A DNA stretch of 64,000 nucleotides, taken from contig JALECJ010000020.1 in NCBI GenBank assembly GCA_023515745.1, forward strand, positions 1,674,001 through 1,738,000. Reading direction: 5' to 3'. Positions 1-10,981 of this stretch are shown one piece after another. This DNA is from Amoeboaphelidium protococcarum. Taxonomy: Eukaryota > Aphelidiomycota > Aphelidea. The position numbers and the translations under genes were made by a program. Under the pieces are notes generated by a model. The model saw only the letters and a program-made list of their open reading frames with translations. It made no database searches and was not told the origin of the DNA. Numbering within the stretch: position 1 is the first letter of the stretch; the number at the start of each line of letters is the position of its first letter.

Positions 1-316
1 AAATATGAAAATTTTGAAGCAAGTCGGGGAGGATAAGAAGGTGGAATGGGCTCAGAAGTGTATAACCTCCGGATTTGAGGCGCTAGAGAAGATGCTTTAA
101 CAGACCGCGGGTACTTACTGTGTGGGAGATCAAGTATCTTTAGCTGATGTATGCTTGGTGCCCCAGGTGTATAATGCTAATAGATTTCAAGTTGACATGA
201 CCAAGTTCCCTCTAATCTAGAGAATCAACGCATCTCTGGAGCAGTTGGAACCATTCAAGAAGGCTCATCCTGACTAGCAACCTGATAATCCTTCAGCATC
301 AACACAGAAACAGTGA
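1..316 (+). CDS. GSTZ1: Maleylacetoacetate isomerase (zeta-class GST), 3' part
   Basis: The C-terminal 104 residues of a zeta-class glutathione transferase that isomerises maleylacetoacetate to fumarylacetoacetate in tyrosine breakdown. The gene enters from the left edge, with codons starting at base 2 and the TGA at 314-316. The all-alpha C-terminal domain is clear: a WAQK helix, then the family-typical stretch [20 protein letters not shown], then the NANRFQVD region and a [12 protein letters not shown] tail. Four in-frame TAA/TAG codons must be read as Gln. The N-terminal thioredoxin fold with the catalytic Ser/Cys motif lies outside the window. It is convergent with the LC8 gene, whose stop is 120 bases away. 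Family assignment is firm; the enzymatic role is inferred from the family. Confidence 0.93.
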
Positions 317-436
317 TTGATTGATCGGTAGCATGAAAGTCTCAAACTTGGTATCAATAATAATGATAATAATCATAAAAAGGCCATTTATTATTACTTC
401 TTACGCGTAATCAGACCATCACCAGCTGGAGAGTGT

Positions 437-856
437 TCAGCCAGATTTAAACAGGAGGATCGCAATCTGTCCCAAGTAGAAATAGATGAAGTGCTACACG
501 AAACGGCCAAACTTAACATATGAGTGGTCAAGTCCTTTAATCTACAACATAACAACACTATAAAAAACTTACTTTAGTCTCATGGGTGACATAAGATCCA
601 TAATTCTTTCCAACAATACAGTGCCATGTTGGGTTGTATTTCTTGTCAAACTCTCTCTTAATGTACGCGGCCATGTCCTTCTCCAGTGTGTACTTGTCCA
701 CAGCTTGGCCTGCAATCTCAACAGCATCCTGCTGCATCTCATCGCTCATGTCGGCGTTCTTGATGACGGCCTTCTTTTCAGACACTGCACACTATGAAAT
801 TAAATTTAAAATATGTTAATTATTAGTATAAGGAGATAGTTAAAAATGTACTTACT
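437..856 (-). CDS. DYNLL1: Dynein light chain LC8, intron splits the start codon
   Basis: Predicted 89-residue LC8 protein, exactly the family length; a dimeric hub that binds dynein intermediate chain and many partners. The body reads [20 protein letters not shown], ..[18 protein letters not shown], ..SYVTHETK, then [18 protein letters not shown] and TGA at 437-439. Exons on the minus strand are 856 (a single base), 784-573 and 493-437. The first intron (785-855, GTAAGT..CAG) falls between A and TG of the ATG: upstream sequence ends ..ACAACA and the next exon starts TGTCTGAAAAG. The second intron (494-572, GTAAGT..GTGTAG) sits after THETK. An earlier TAG acceptor in that intron would insert about 16 foreign residues and was not used. 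Divergent from VPS53. Very sure of identity. Confidence 0.95.
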
Positions 857-1296
857 GTTGTATCTGTAAATTCACTGCCAACTGCAAGAAGGAAAAGTGA
901 ACAAGGGCGGCGGCGTTTCTCTCGTTTCTGTCTCTCCCAGTGTCGCTTAGTCTTCACTTTCTGAGCGACCCAGCAAGAAGGTTTTAGTTGCTTTGAGTGT
1001 AACAGCGACGGAACGAAACTATTCTCTGTCTCTCTTTCAAAACGTATTGCGGCGCAACGACGCGTTTCTCTTTCTCTTTCTCTATCAGTCTGTCTGTTAT
1101 TGTTGGTGAAACGCTCGGCGCTCTTTCCTCAGTTTTATTCTTTTCTTCCATGAAGAGATTCTGTTTCTGTTTCATCACCTCTAACTCTTATTACTGAAAG
1201 TTCCTTATTGTTTGGTGTATCTTCTTACTGATCGTCTATAATAGGAGTATTGATATGCTTTAATCAAGTGCAACCGCGGAATAATCCAAGGTCGAT
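857..1296. promoter_or_regulatory. Divergent LC8/VPS53 promoter region
   Basis: 440 bases with no supported gene. It holds the 5' UTR start of LC8, long pyrimidine-rich stretches of TTTCTCTTTCTC type around 1062-1090, an ACGCGTTTC box at 1060-1068 and a TCTGTTTCTGTTTCATC stretch near 1159-1176. I see no clear TATA box. Confidence 0.5.
1060..1068 (+). promoter_or_regulatory. ACGCGTTTC box between LC8 and VPS53
   Basis: ACGCGTTTC, 204 bases above the LC8 start and 237 above VPS53; same extended box as at the other sites, but further out and before a pyrimidine tract. Confidence 0.3.
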
Positions 1297-3861
1297 ATGG
1301 GGGACTCATCTGCTGTGCCCAAGGCGCCTCCAATGCCCACTATTCCTGTTAGTGCTATTGTTGGCAATGAAGTTCAGATCGATGATCCGGTGCATGTCAT
1401 TAATTTAATGTTCCCGAATGAGTAGTCATTCTCATAGCTGGATAGCTATAAAGATCTGCTTATCAGGAGAATCGATATGATTGATAGAGAAGTCAAGGAG
1501 ATGATATAGCCAGTGGATTTTAGCTCTGAACTTGCTGGAATGTCGTCTGTAATGCTGGCTCTTAGAGACCAGATTAAAGATATTAAGAGTAAGGCTTAGC
1601 ATGCTGAGAGAACCGTGTAAGATATTACGAAAGACATCAAGTCACTGGATTTGGCTAAGCGTAATTTAACTAGTAGTATATTATTGTTGAAGCGGTTGAG
1701 CATGCTGTCCAGTGGATTAGATTAGCTGCGTAATGAAATGTCTAAGCGTAATTATCATGGAATGTCTGCTCTAGTCGGTGCAGTGCTGGATCTGGCAGGT
1801 TAGTTTAAAGATTATAAAAATATTTAGCAAATTTCCGATCTGTTGGTTAATGTTAATAATTGTCAGTAAGAGTTGCGGAGATTGATCTTCAGTGTATTTG
1901 AAAGCTCTTTTACCACGTAAGGTGCTTTAACTGGCGACACTCTGACTTTAAGAGAGATCAGTTTAGTGGCTGACTCTATGGAGCCGGAAGTCAGACGTCA
2001 GTTGATTGACTGGTACACTGAGCTGTAATTAAAAGAGTACAGGGCAGTGTTCAGATATAACGAAGAAGTGGGCAGTTTGGATAATGTTGCCAGACGGTAT
2101 GCGTGGCTTAAGCGACTATGTAAGACGTATGATGACGATCATGTGTCCATATTTCCCGAGAGCTGGGAGGTATCCAAGGTTGTATGTGAGCGATTCAGTG
2201 ATATGACCAAGGAGGATATCTCATCTCTGTTGGTGAGGAGTGGCAGCAATATAGACGTCAAGTTGCTGATCAAGAGTCTATAAATTACATTAGAATTTGA
2301 GTCTGGGCTGAATAAGCGTTTCCTCGCCATCTCTAATCCTGATTTTCTCTCTGGTAAGCTGAATGATAATTATGAAGTTCCACCTGAATTTAGGATCTTC
2401 GATGGGAAAGTGTCTGGGGCTTTTGAGCCATATCTGCGCTATTATGTGGATGCCGAGGAACGTTCAATCTAGTAGTTGTTGGATGCGTTCAAGTAGAAGA
2501 CTGTAATATCTGATGATGATATTCAGACTGGAGTATTCTCCACTTCAACCGACTTGTTTCTCTTCTATCGTTAGACTTTGGTCAGCATGTCCAAATTGAA
2601 TACTAGATAGGCTTTCGTAGATTTGAGTAAAGCATTTACTCGTGGGCTGTCAGTATTTGGTGATTTGCTCTCTCAAAAGTTGCCAAAAGAAGACAAACGA
2701 TCATTGTCTAGTGAAGATTTAAAAATGGCCTGTTTGGTGCTCAATACCGCCGAGTATTGTTCAGGTACAACTCTTCAGTTGGAGGAGAAGATTAAAGAGA
2801 AAGTGGATGCTTAATTCAAGGAATCTATTGATTTATCGAGGGAATAGGAAGCATTTCTACTCCTGACAACTACTGCAATTCAGTGCATGGTGAAGCTGGT
2901 CATGGCAAGTTTGAATAGCAATTTTGTCACCATGTCCAAGTTGCCATGGTCATCCATGTAGAATGTCGGTGATTAATCAGATTACGTGACGCAAATTGGT
3001 AAAATTCTCACGGCTTAAATCTCCACCATTAGAAAACTTGTATTCTCTCAGAGCGAAATATCCATCAATGGATCTCAGTCGGCCAAGCAATTTAGATGGT
3101 TCTGCGATAAGTTTGTGGATACCTTTGTGCCAACGTTTATGAAGCACATTCACCTGTGCAAACCTATAAGTGAGATTGGTGCCGAGTAATTGCTGCTGGA
3201 TACCCACGGAATTAAGACTATTCTGTTGGATATGCCTAATATGGGAGCTGAGTAACGTCAGCCAGCATCGGCGGTGTTCACCAAATTTGTGACAAAGAGC
3301 ATAGCTAAAGCGGAAACTTTATTGAAAGTAGTGCTCACTCATCTAGAACCTCCAGATGTGATCATCAAAAATTACCTGATTCTGTGTGCTGAAGGCGCAG
3401 AAGAGGAAATGAAAACTCAAGGCATTTCGCGGGTAAGATTGCAAGAATTGCGTGATGGCTTCTTTAAGATTTTAGAACTGAAAGGTGTTAGTCCGACTGA
3501 GACTTAAAGTTTACTGGACCTGCTGCAGAAGAAGATTTAATCAACGGCGATTAATGCTCCATAGTTGATGGATGTTCCGAAATTCTCAACTATTGTCACT
3601 TCGACATAGAATGCTCCCTCTTCACCGACACATAATTAGTCAGGTTTATCATCAATAGCATCTGGCCTGGCCTCTATTCAATTGAAGAATGTCGGGTCAA
3701 GTGTGACTGATGCTGGATCCAAGTTCAACGAGAATCTAATGAAGAAGATTGGTGGCAGCTGGCTCAAACGAGATCCAACTTCTGCCGCATAGTCATCGTC
3801 ATCATCATAGCAGAATACAAACGCTCAGGTGCCCAACTCTTCTCCTAATAATAAAAAATGA
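1297..3861 (+). CDS. VPS53: VPS53, GARP/EARP tethering complex subunit
   Basis: Uninterrupted 854-residue frame from ATG 1297 to TGA 3859-3861, with dozens of TAA/TAG codons read as Gln. The N-terminus matches Vps53: VHVINLMFPNEQSFSQLDSY followed by YKDLLIRRIDMIDREVKEM and a long coiled-coil region. A typical Vps53 block follows near residues 246-300: YRAVFRYNEEVGSLDNVARR, YAWLKRLCK, then IFPESWEV..ERFSDMTKED. The C-terminal ~80 residues are Ser/Asn/Gln-rich and probably disordered. In the family this subunit, with VPS51, VPS52 and VPS54/VPS50, tethers endosome-derived vesicles at the trans-Golgi network. No intron is needed. Length is close to animal and fungal homologues. The next gene starts about 290 bases on. 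Confidence 0.93.
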
Positions 3862-4153
3862 TCCATATTGATGTTATAAATAGTCTTGTTAAATAGTCAA
3901 TGATTATGCTCTGTAACAGGGGCTATCGCTGTACGTCTTCATCTTTCGTCTTCTCTCTTTCTCTCTACTGACTGACTGACGCGCGAGTGATCCACAGCGT
4001 TGTCTTCGCTTAAGGTTAAAATCAACCGAAAATTTTTCTTTGAAATTGCCTAACCAAATCTCCCCAAGCGACACCAACATTACTGTTGACTAGATTTTAA
4101 TTATTATTCTGTGAGTTAAAACTTATTTGATTGAGGAATATATATTAAATAAA

Positions 4154-4774
4154 ATGGTAAGATTTAATATTGTGGACGCGTCTAGAGATAATTGGAGTCT
4201 ACGTGGATTATCTATCTATATACATGCATTCTAGATTATATGGGCGCGTTCCCTGTTAAGCAGCGGATACTAATGATTATATTGTTATTGTTGACTACTT
4301 ACTAACATACGCAAATGCATATACACTCGCACATTCATAGTCGTATGTAACTCTAGTCATATCATATTTGTGATCGGACAGGATGCGGATATAGCGACTG
4401 AATGCGTGTGTGTATATGCGTTTGTCTATGTGCTAGGTGTCATGTTCAACATGTAGGTTAATATTCCAAAGACTCGTAACACTTACTGCAAGGGCAAAGA
4501 GTGCCGCAAGCATCAGCCACACAAAGTCACATAGTACAAGGCAGGTAAAGCCTCCCTCTTCAAATAGGGTAAGCGTCGTTACGACAGAAAGCAGTCTGGT
4601 TTTGGTGGTCAGACCAAGCCAGTCTTCCACAAGAAGGCCAAGACCACCAAGAAGATTGTGCTCCGTCTCGAATGTACCGTCTGTAAGGTTAAGCATCAGA
4701 TTGCATTGAAGCGTTGCAAGCACTTTGAACTGGGTGGTGAGAAGAAGACTAAGAATGCTGCATTGAACTTCTGA
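4154..4774 (+). CDS. RPL42: 60S ribosomal protein eL42 (L44e)
   Basis: 106-residue zinc-binding large-subunit protein at the E site. Exon 1 is only the ATG (4154-4156); a 300-base intron (4157-4456, GTAAGA..CATGTAG) follows; exon 2 runs 4457-4774 and starts [19 protein letters not shown]. Later blocks are [33 protein letters not shown], then [10 protein letters not shown] and [11 protein letters not shown]. Both Gln codons in KVTQYK and FKQGK are TAG at positions that are Gln in the family, a good proof of the code. Residue 56 is Pro, the ordinary cycloheximide-sensitive form. The zinc cysteines are present (CKGKEC, C.VC and the C of KRC). Sequence is closest in style to fungal L42. The intron is by far the longest in the window. 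Confidence 0.96.
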
Positions 4775-5013
4775 GTGTATTCATCGTACGCTATAGATCT
4801 CTAATCTCTATATGATCGTGATAATCATGAAGAAGTCAAATACACCATGTTCTTTTATATCGCTATTAGTCGTTTTGATTAATCTTTTGAAAGCATATAA
4901 TGATAAGTGTCTAGCAATCAGTGTAAGAAAACGAATGATGATTTAATACTATTGACAATGTTCACACGTACAATAGCCTTTTTTAACAACTACCACCAAC
5001 CAACATGAATAGA

Positions 5014-6908
5014 TCACGAGTGACGCGTAGTTTATTATATATTTCGCAGTTACAATATGCGTCCAAGTTCCAGTGCTCGTTCCTCTAATAACTAATTCTC
5101 CGCCAGCAGCTGATTCAAAAATTCTATAGCTTCACCTAAAATTACAGTCTTGGCTGGCGGAGGTCCTTGTCGATTATGCTGCGATCTCTACGCATCAGTG
5201 CCATGTAGTAGCTTCAGAGATGGAACCAGCTGACAAATAGCCTCAAATCCTAATTTAATGTTCTATCTGCGCTTCTACTCACTGAGGACGTGATTCTATC
5301 GCTTCTCCTGCTCTGTGAGCAATTGACTCGATGCGTGACGCTTCTTACGCGGTGCCAGCACTACTTTCGGACCATTTGCATCCACCTGTCCCTTATCCGG
5401 CTCTTCTTTATCTACTTTATGCTACTGCTATTATGATGATTATTAGCGTTATTAAAATCTACTATTAGGCAGGAGTGATCCACTGGGCTAAAATACCGAA
5501 TACCGCTAAGGAGGAGCTTATTAGAATAAACTCTATGACACATAGCGACTAATATCAGTCGATACACTAGGACGAGCGGATGTGTTCATGAGCTTTATGG
5601 CATTTATATCGGCGAATGACGATGATTGTGGTAGTGCAGACTCAAACCCAATAACATCTGAACTCTCTTGAGGATTATCTCTGATATCAGCTGTCTACTT
5701 TAGGCCAGCACTAAACATTGCAGAATCATTCAATTTTTAAGGGCTAATAACATTAGATTTCTGCAGATTCTTCTTAGATGGATCGTATGTATCACCAGTT
5801 GCGCCTTGAACATTATTATTATTATTATCATCGTTATCCTCATCATCTCCAACTAGAATGCCATCAAGAAAATTACTGAAATACTCTTGCTCACTCTAGT
5901 TGAACAGCTGACTTTAGTTATGCAAGGCCTACTGGAAGAAATTGTCTATGGAATCCAATTCCTATGGCTGCATGATGAGCGAATCCAAATCAGCTTCACC
6001 TGCACCACTACAGCTACCGCCGCCACCAAGAAGAAGTGTATTATAATCATTATTGGACGTGATTGATGATATAGTCCTCTTTCTAGAATGATTCTGATTA
6101 TATTCCGGGCGATTTTAAAGCTATGCCGAGGAAGCACCAAGCCATGAACAATCAGTATCGCCCAAGGTAAGACCACTATCACTTGGTAGACTATAAAAAT
6201 CAGGACAAGCAGCAGAATTCGAGTTACCAATGTTCAATCCTAATTATTAGTATTACTATTACTACTATTATTATTATGAAGAGGGTGGTACCATTTGGGT
6301 AAACATTGTTCCAGCAGGTATCGTCAGACCATTGTGAAGAGTCACATTCTAATTTATGATTATGCCATCATTGCACAGAGGCATTGTTGTATCATACCGC
6401 TGTGGAGCATGCAGTTTATGATTTATTTCCTTCATCATTGAGGATTATTTCTACTTCAACAACATCAAGTCATGCGGCGACTCAGCCACATTCGCCAGCT
6501 GTGGAGTAGAGTAGGTTGACGCCGACACTGACCGCATTTACTATTTCGACTGCAGTCCTCCACCTAAATTGTTCATCTATTACAGTATGCTTAAATACGC
6601 TAAACCGTAATAATCTGTGAGAGATCTAATATTCAGTGGCAAGTACAATGCACAATACTCGTCAACAGTCAAAATGGTGAAATTCTTCTCACGCTGAGTG
6701 TTGAAAATTGAAATTCACAAAGAGAGAAACGGACGGGCGAAACGAAAAACTTTCAGGAGGCCGACCTGCCGTTCATCTTCAGTATCGCGCGCCTCATTAT
6801 TCTCACAGTGCTTCACTTGCACCTGATCTATTCCGAGTCAATTCCTATATAGTCGAGTAGAAGAGACAATTATTTGAATTTACTTACTATTAATAATTTT
6901 GCGCGCAT
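5014..6908 (-). CDS. bHLH-leucine zipper transcription factor, Mlx/Mondo-like
   Basis: About 566 residues. A C-terminal basic helix-loop-helix (roughly residues 455-530) reads EKRQNHVLSEQKRRQNIKLG, then FEAICQLVPSLK, a Gly/Pro loop, KTVILGEAIEFLNQLL and a short leucine zipper ending at TGA 5014-5016. The H..E..RR basic pattern predicts E-box binding, and the NIKLGF run resembles Mondo/ChREBP and Mlx. The rest is low-complexity, Asn/Gln/Ser/Asp-rich, with a long Gln tract written as TAA/TAG repeats near 6237-6275. Start: the frame is open above the ATG at 6576, and a plausible 21-base first exon (6888-6908) joins through a 194-base intron (6694-6887, GTAAGT..CACTCAG), giving MRAKLLI then REKNFTILTVDEYCALYL. 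If that exon is wrong, translation starts at 6576. DNA-binding role firm; subfamily tentative. Confidence 0.8.
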
Positions 6909-7077
6909 TTCTCATATTAAAAGTCGATTTTAGGATGTAAAGGATCCAACAATTCAGACATCAGAGAAGGAAATGTGGCTGACTGTTTGGAGTGAAACAA
7001 ATACTCTCGTTTCTCCCAGCAAAACTTGAAACAAGATCAAACAGAATCAAAAGTCGCTAAATCACTTATCACTAAGA

Positions 7078-7881
7078 ATGCCTAAAACGACGTAAAGAGT
7101 AGATATGTCGGCTGATAGAAAAGCTTCTAGTAGCAATTAATTGTCTGTTAATGATGGTGGTGAGGTGAGATAGCGTCGCAGGAGTCCTCGTTTGAATAGA
7201 CCAATCACTCCAGAGACTCCTGTCCATATTCGCAAAGATAAGGGCAAGGCGCCACTAATTTAGATTTACTCTTCTTCTTCTTCTGATGACGATAGTGATA
7301 CTGAGTCGTTTGTTACTGCTCTAGATGAATTACCTCGCAGCTTCGGTGAGGAACGAAGGACGCCCTCGCCATCTCCAATTGGACGGAGTCATCAGTAAGC
7401 ATAGCAACGTTCTGGTAGCTACTCATTTACTCCCAATCCGGCTTTTGGTAGTCCTCATTCGGCCTATCAGCGGCCTAGATATTGGTAGTCTCCAAATGTA
7501 GGAGAAAATGGAGTAGGTACTGCAGGATAAGGTGCACATGACCAACCTGCTGGCGATAATTTTGCGTATCGTCCATTTGCGAGAAGAAGGCCTCGCCGCC
7601 AGCCTACAGATTGGACTTATGATGAATACTGGGCTCTGGATTTTGGGATGCGACGTTATGTGGGAAGAACTGACTATGTCTGGGCGTCAATCAAAGCTGA
7701 TCCAGATTTTAGTTACATACTCAGTAATCGGACCAACTGTGATCTCAAAGACAAGGCCAGAAATGAGAAGGACAGGCGTGAGACTTGGTATGGTCGAAAG
7801 TCGCCTCGTGTGGGCATCTTTTATTACGCGACAGATAGAAGGCCTTAGGAAGCACCACAATATCCAAGGAGACATGGCTGA
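7078..7881 (+). CDS. Myb/SANT protein with a telobox motif
   Basis: 267 residues, ATG 7078 to TGA 7879-7881; an in-frame ATG at 7105 is an alternative start. The N-terminal two thirds are Arg/Ser/Pro/Gln-rich with an SSSSSDDDSDTES acidic patch and look disordered. Near residues 180-232 there is one Myb-like repeat: WTYDEYWALDFGMRRYVGRT, then YVWASIKADPDF, NRTNCDLKDKARN. The last segment is a telobox (family consensus VDLKDKWRN) found in TRF, Taz1 and TBF1-type double-strand telomeric repeat binders. Here the usual Trp of the third helix is replaced by Ala. Proteins of this class bind TTAGGG-like repeats at telomeres or promoters. No TRFH dimerisation domain is visible, so this may be a promoter-type telobox factor. 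Convergent with the YIPF gene (104 bases apart). Confidence 0.75.
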
Positions 7882-7985
7882 TTTTATATTTGATATGATT
7901 TAGGACTGACAGATAGATATTGAGGAATTTTGATATTACAACTATTTTTTATTTATTCTTCTTTTAAACAATTTACGCCTAGATA

Positions 7986-9109
7986 TCATTACAAGCTTCT
8001 TTAAAAGAAATAAAGTTAAAACACTAGGCCAAGTCCCACATTGCAGCCGCAGACAATTACAGTGAATAGAGTACCTGAACTCAGCGCCTTACCTCTACTT
8101 CCCCAGTTCATTGGCTAATCTCCGGATTGCCCGGCAGCAGTCTGAGGAGGTACTGTGAATAGAGGATACGAGTTGCGCACCAGAAACGCACCACTAATCA
8201 CCGTTCCAATGATGGACAGCATCCATGCAATGCTATTACTAGGCAATAACGAAACAATAGTCAGGGGCATCCAGATGGTGAGACTGTAGCCAAAGAATGC
8301 AATCAACTCAACAAACTTGGTCTAATACCCAAGTGAACGCACAAAGAAGTACAAACCGAGTGGAATAACACTGATATAACAATATAGAATAATCGCCACC
8401 GTGCCAAGCTTACTAAACTTGTAATGGAACAGGCCATCAGTATTTTACGGAGATAAAAAGAGTCCAATACTATCAGTGATAAACACGAGAAATGCTATAG
8501 TCGTAGCAATCCAGAACGGTCCTACAAGTATCACATACATAATAAGAGGTTACATGAAATCTTAATGACATAATTGCTGATTAATAGATAATTACCGTAT
8601 AGATCGCAGTTAGCAGACACCAAGTCAAAGAAATTTTCCTTTGGAGCCACAGCTGCTAACATTCTTCTAAAAACCTACAACACTTGAGGTAATTGAAATT
8701 TCACTTATATTAAAACATCCAAGTAGAATCTAAATTACCTGCACAGTGTCCACGTCAAAGAACTGGGTGTAGTAATCTAGGGAGTAGAACGGCTTGTTGG
8801 CAGCAGATCCGCTATTATCCATTACCGGCTGTACTTCAGGAACTACAATAAAATGACTCGCAAATATAAGACACATATTGTAGTAGGTAAAAAGTCCCAG
8901 ATATGTCCAAACTTACTGAACCCAGCGTTTCCACTAGTCTTGTTCATGTTACTAGAATTTGGTGACAGATTGTAATCTACATAGAGTGAAAGCTCATCAT
9001 AACATTGACATGCTTCAATACAAATGATAAAATTACTTTTAAACTGCAGTTCACTATCAAAATCGTCATCAGAAGTGATGTCCAGTGATACATCCTGCTT
9101 TGGAGCCAT
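7986..9109 (-). CDS. YIPF (Yip1-domain) Golgi membrane protein
   Basis: 303 residues from four exons: 9109-8917, 8842-8739, 8674-8596, 8521-7986; introns of 74, 64 and 74 bases all end in TTGTAG. The soluble N-terminus leads into the family signature FYSLDYYTQFFDVDTVQ, then FRRMLAAVAPKENFFDL, DLYGPFWIATT, followed by about five hydrophobic segments (for example AIILYCYISVIPLGLYFF and LIAFFGYSLTIWMPL). The DLYGPFWI motif crosses the last intron and fixes the splice. Yip1-domain proteins act with Rab GTPases in ER-Golgi membrane traffic; YIPF1/2 is the closest group by eye. An ACGCGT box lies 111 bases upstream of the start. Confidence 0.9.
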
Positions 9110-9219
9110 CTTGGTACTATAATTCCACTGGGCAATTTAAAATTAAAATGTAAAACGTTACGGAGAGAAAAGAAACGCGACAGGCGAGCACCGATGAAGA
9201 ACACAGTTACTGAGACGTT

Positions 9220-9228
9220 GAAACGCGT
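9220..9228 (-). promoter_or_regulatory. MCB-like box upstream of YIPF
   Basis: GAAACGCGT on the plus strand, ACGCGTTTC on the minus strand, 111 bases above the YIPF start codon. It matches the MluI cell-cycle box core ACGCGT plus a TTC extension seen at other promoters in this window. Confidence 0.35.
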
Positions 9229-9355
9229 CGCAAAAAAGCGTGTTAGATAAGGGAAAGTCAATTGAGTGCTTTATAAAGGTACAGCTAGGCTTTGATAAAA
9301 CATGGTATATTTGAATCATCATCATCACATCATCACTTCAACTTCACATCATTTC

Positions 9356-10981
9356 TCAAAATATAATTTATCTAGCTAGTGCACTCTTTCTCTCCAGACC
9401 TTTAAAGTTTGTCTTGATCAGCGTTACATATTTTGATACTGCATCATCATTTTCTTCATCATCTTCGCTAGACTCAACATCAATATCTTACGCATCATCA
9501 TCTTCTGCATTCATGGCACTGTCCGATTCTTCACTCTGTTACATGCGAGGGATCATGGTGATCTCTTCTGGATACTCTGCTTGATCTGGGCCGGGTAAAT
9601 CTTCTTCTTCAGGGTAGTCATTATCTTCCTGATTTTTGTCATTCTTCTCTTAAGCACTGTATTCATTGAAGAGTTCATAAACAGCGTCTTCCATCATGAG
9701 TTCTTCTTAGTCATTATCATCATCATCATCATCAATCGCGTCCAGTAGAGATGCGGATGTATCACTAAAGAGAAGCAGGTTATTGCGATTAACAGTCATT
9801 CCAGTAACCGCATTAGCTGAGGCAGTCTTGCGCAAAATATCGTCCAGCTGTGGCAAAGTCAATTTTGGATTAATGCTCAACCATAAAGCTTTAACACCAG
9901 CCACATGGGGAGCTGCCATTGAGGTTCCTTGATCCCAAGCGGCAGCATAATCGTTGTTGGTCCAGGCGGCGAGAATCTACTCACCAGGAGCATAGATGTC
10001 TACACATTTACCGAAATTACTGAATGATGATATCTAATCACTCTTTCCCGTAGATCCAACAGTGAACGCGTACAGAGCACCAGCTGGAGAGTAAGCGCAG
10101 GCATCATCGCCATTATTACCAGCTGCGACGACGACGTGTATCCCCTGTTTGATCAATGAATTGACAGCATTATTGACTGCGGCTGAGGCAGGACCACTGA
10201 TGGACATGTTGATAACTGACGGTTTCTTAGTGGTTTTGATACGATTAGCGGCCCAGTTCAATCCAGCCAGAATCTAAGACCAGCTGCCGTAACCATAAGA
10301 GTTCAACACACGGACACCAACCAGGTTCACCTTCTTGGCAACACCAAATAGCAATCCTCCAATGGTGCCAGCAACATGAGTACCATGTCCGTATGGATCA
10401 CCTCCAGTGGAGCCATCATTGACGAAATCTGCACCGAACGTGGCGCGACCACCAAACTCAATATGAGAGTACCAGATACCACTATCCACAACGTAAGCAT
10501 CGACACCTTCACCGGCCTTGGATGGATAAGAGTAAGATGTGCCTAGAGGAAGCTTTCTCTGAGATATTCTGTTCAGATTCCAGTTGGCAGAGTCTTATTG
10601 GTCAGCAGCCCTTGCATAACGATCGTGCTCAATAGATTCCAACTGATTGTTTGAGCGCAATTTGGTCAGTAATTCGTGATCAGACACCTCGATAGAGTAA
10701 CCGGCAAATTCATGCAAGTTGTAGTAGTGGCCAACCTTCACCTTATCATTGACCGCATCAAAGTGATCTAGGAATGAAGACTGATGGTCATCCAGGGACA
10801 CACCAGATTTCAGCTGTACCAGATACGAGTGAGGCACGATATCATCAGCATCCGACTGACCGGCAAGGTGAGCATCAGCAAAAGGCGCTAAATGGGCATT
10901 TACAGACGACACCTTTGGAAAAGCAGACGCGATATGAGCAAACGAAGCAGCAGCGAGGTATACAGCACAATGAACGCGCAT
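9356..10981 (-). CDS. Secreted subtilisin-like protease (S8A, proteinase K type) with acidic tail
   Basis: 541 residues in one exon. A signal peptide (MRVHCAVYLAAASFAHIASA) is followed by an I9-type propeptide (about 48-125: HSYLVQLKSGVSLDDHQSSF, HDRYARAADQ). The catalytic domain (about 140-410) carries the triad in fungal proteinase K context: Asp166 in VVDSGI, His199 in GHGTHVAGTIGG, Ser354 in GTSMAAPHVAG, with oxyanion Asn in AAGNNGDDA. The protein should be exported as a zymogen and mature by autocleavage. Unusual is a C-terminal extension of about 130 residues, very rich in Asp and Glu (DDDDDDND onward), not typical of proteinase K. A TATAAAAA on the minus strand at 11092-11099 lies about 110 bases above the start. 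TGA is at 9356-9358. Confidence 0.93.

Noticed and set aside
4433-4723. Antisense and overlapping frames over eL42
   Set aside because: They mirror a highly conserved ribosomal protein exon and have no family features.
7532-7903. 123-residue plus-strand frame
   Set aside because: A shadow of the telobox gene in another frame; the conserved DLKDKARN motif is in the frame of 7078-7881.
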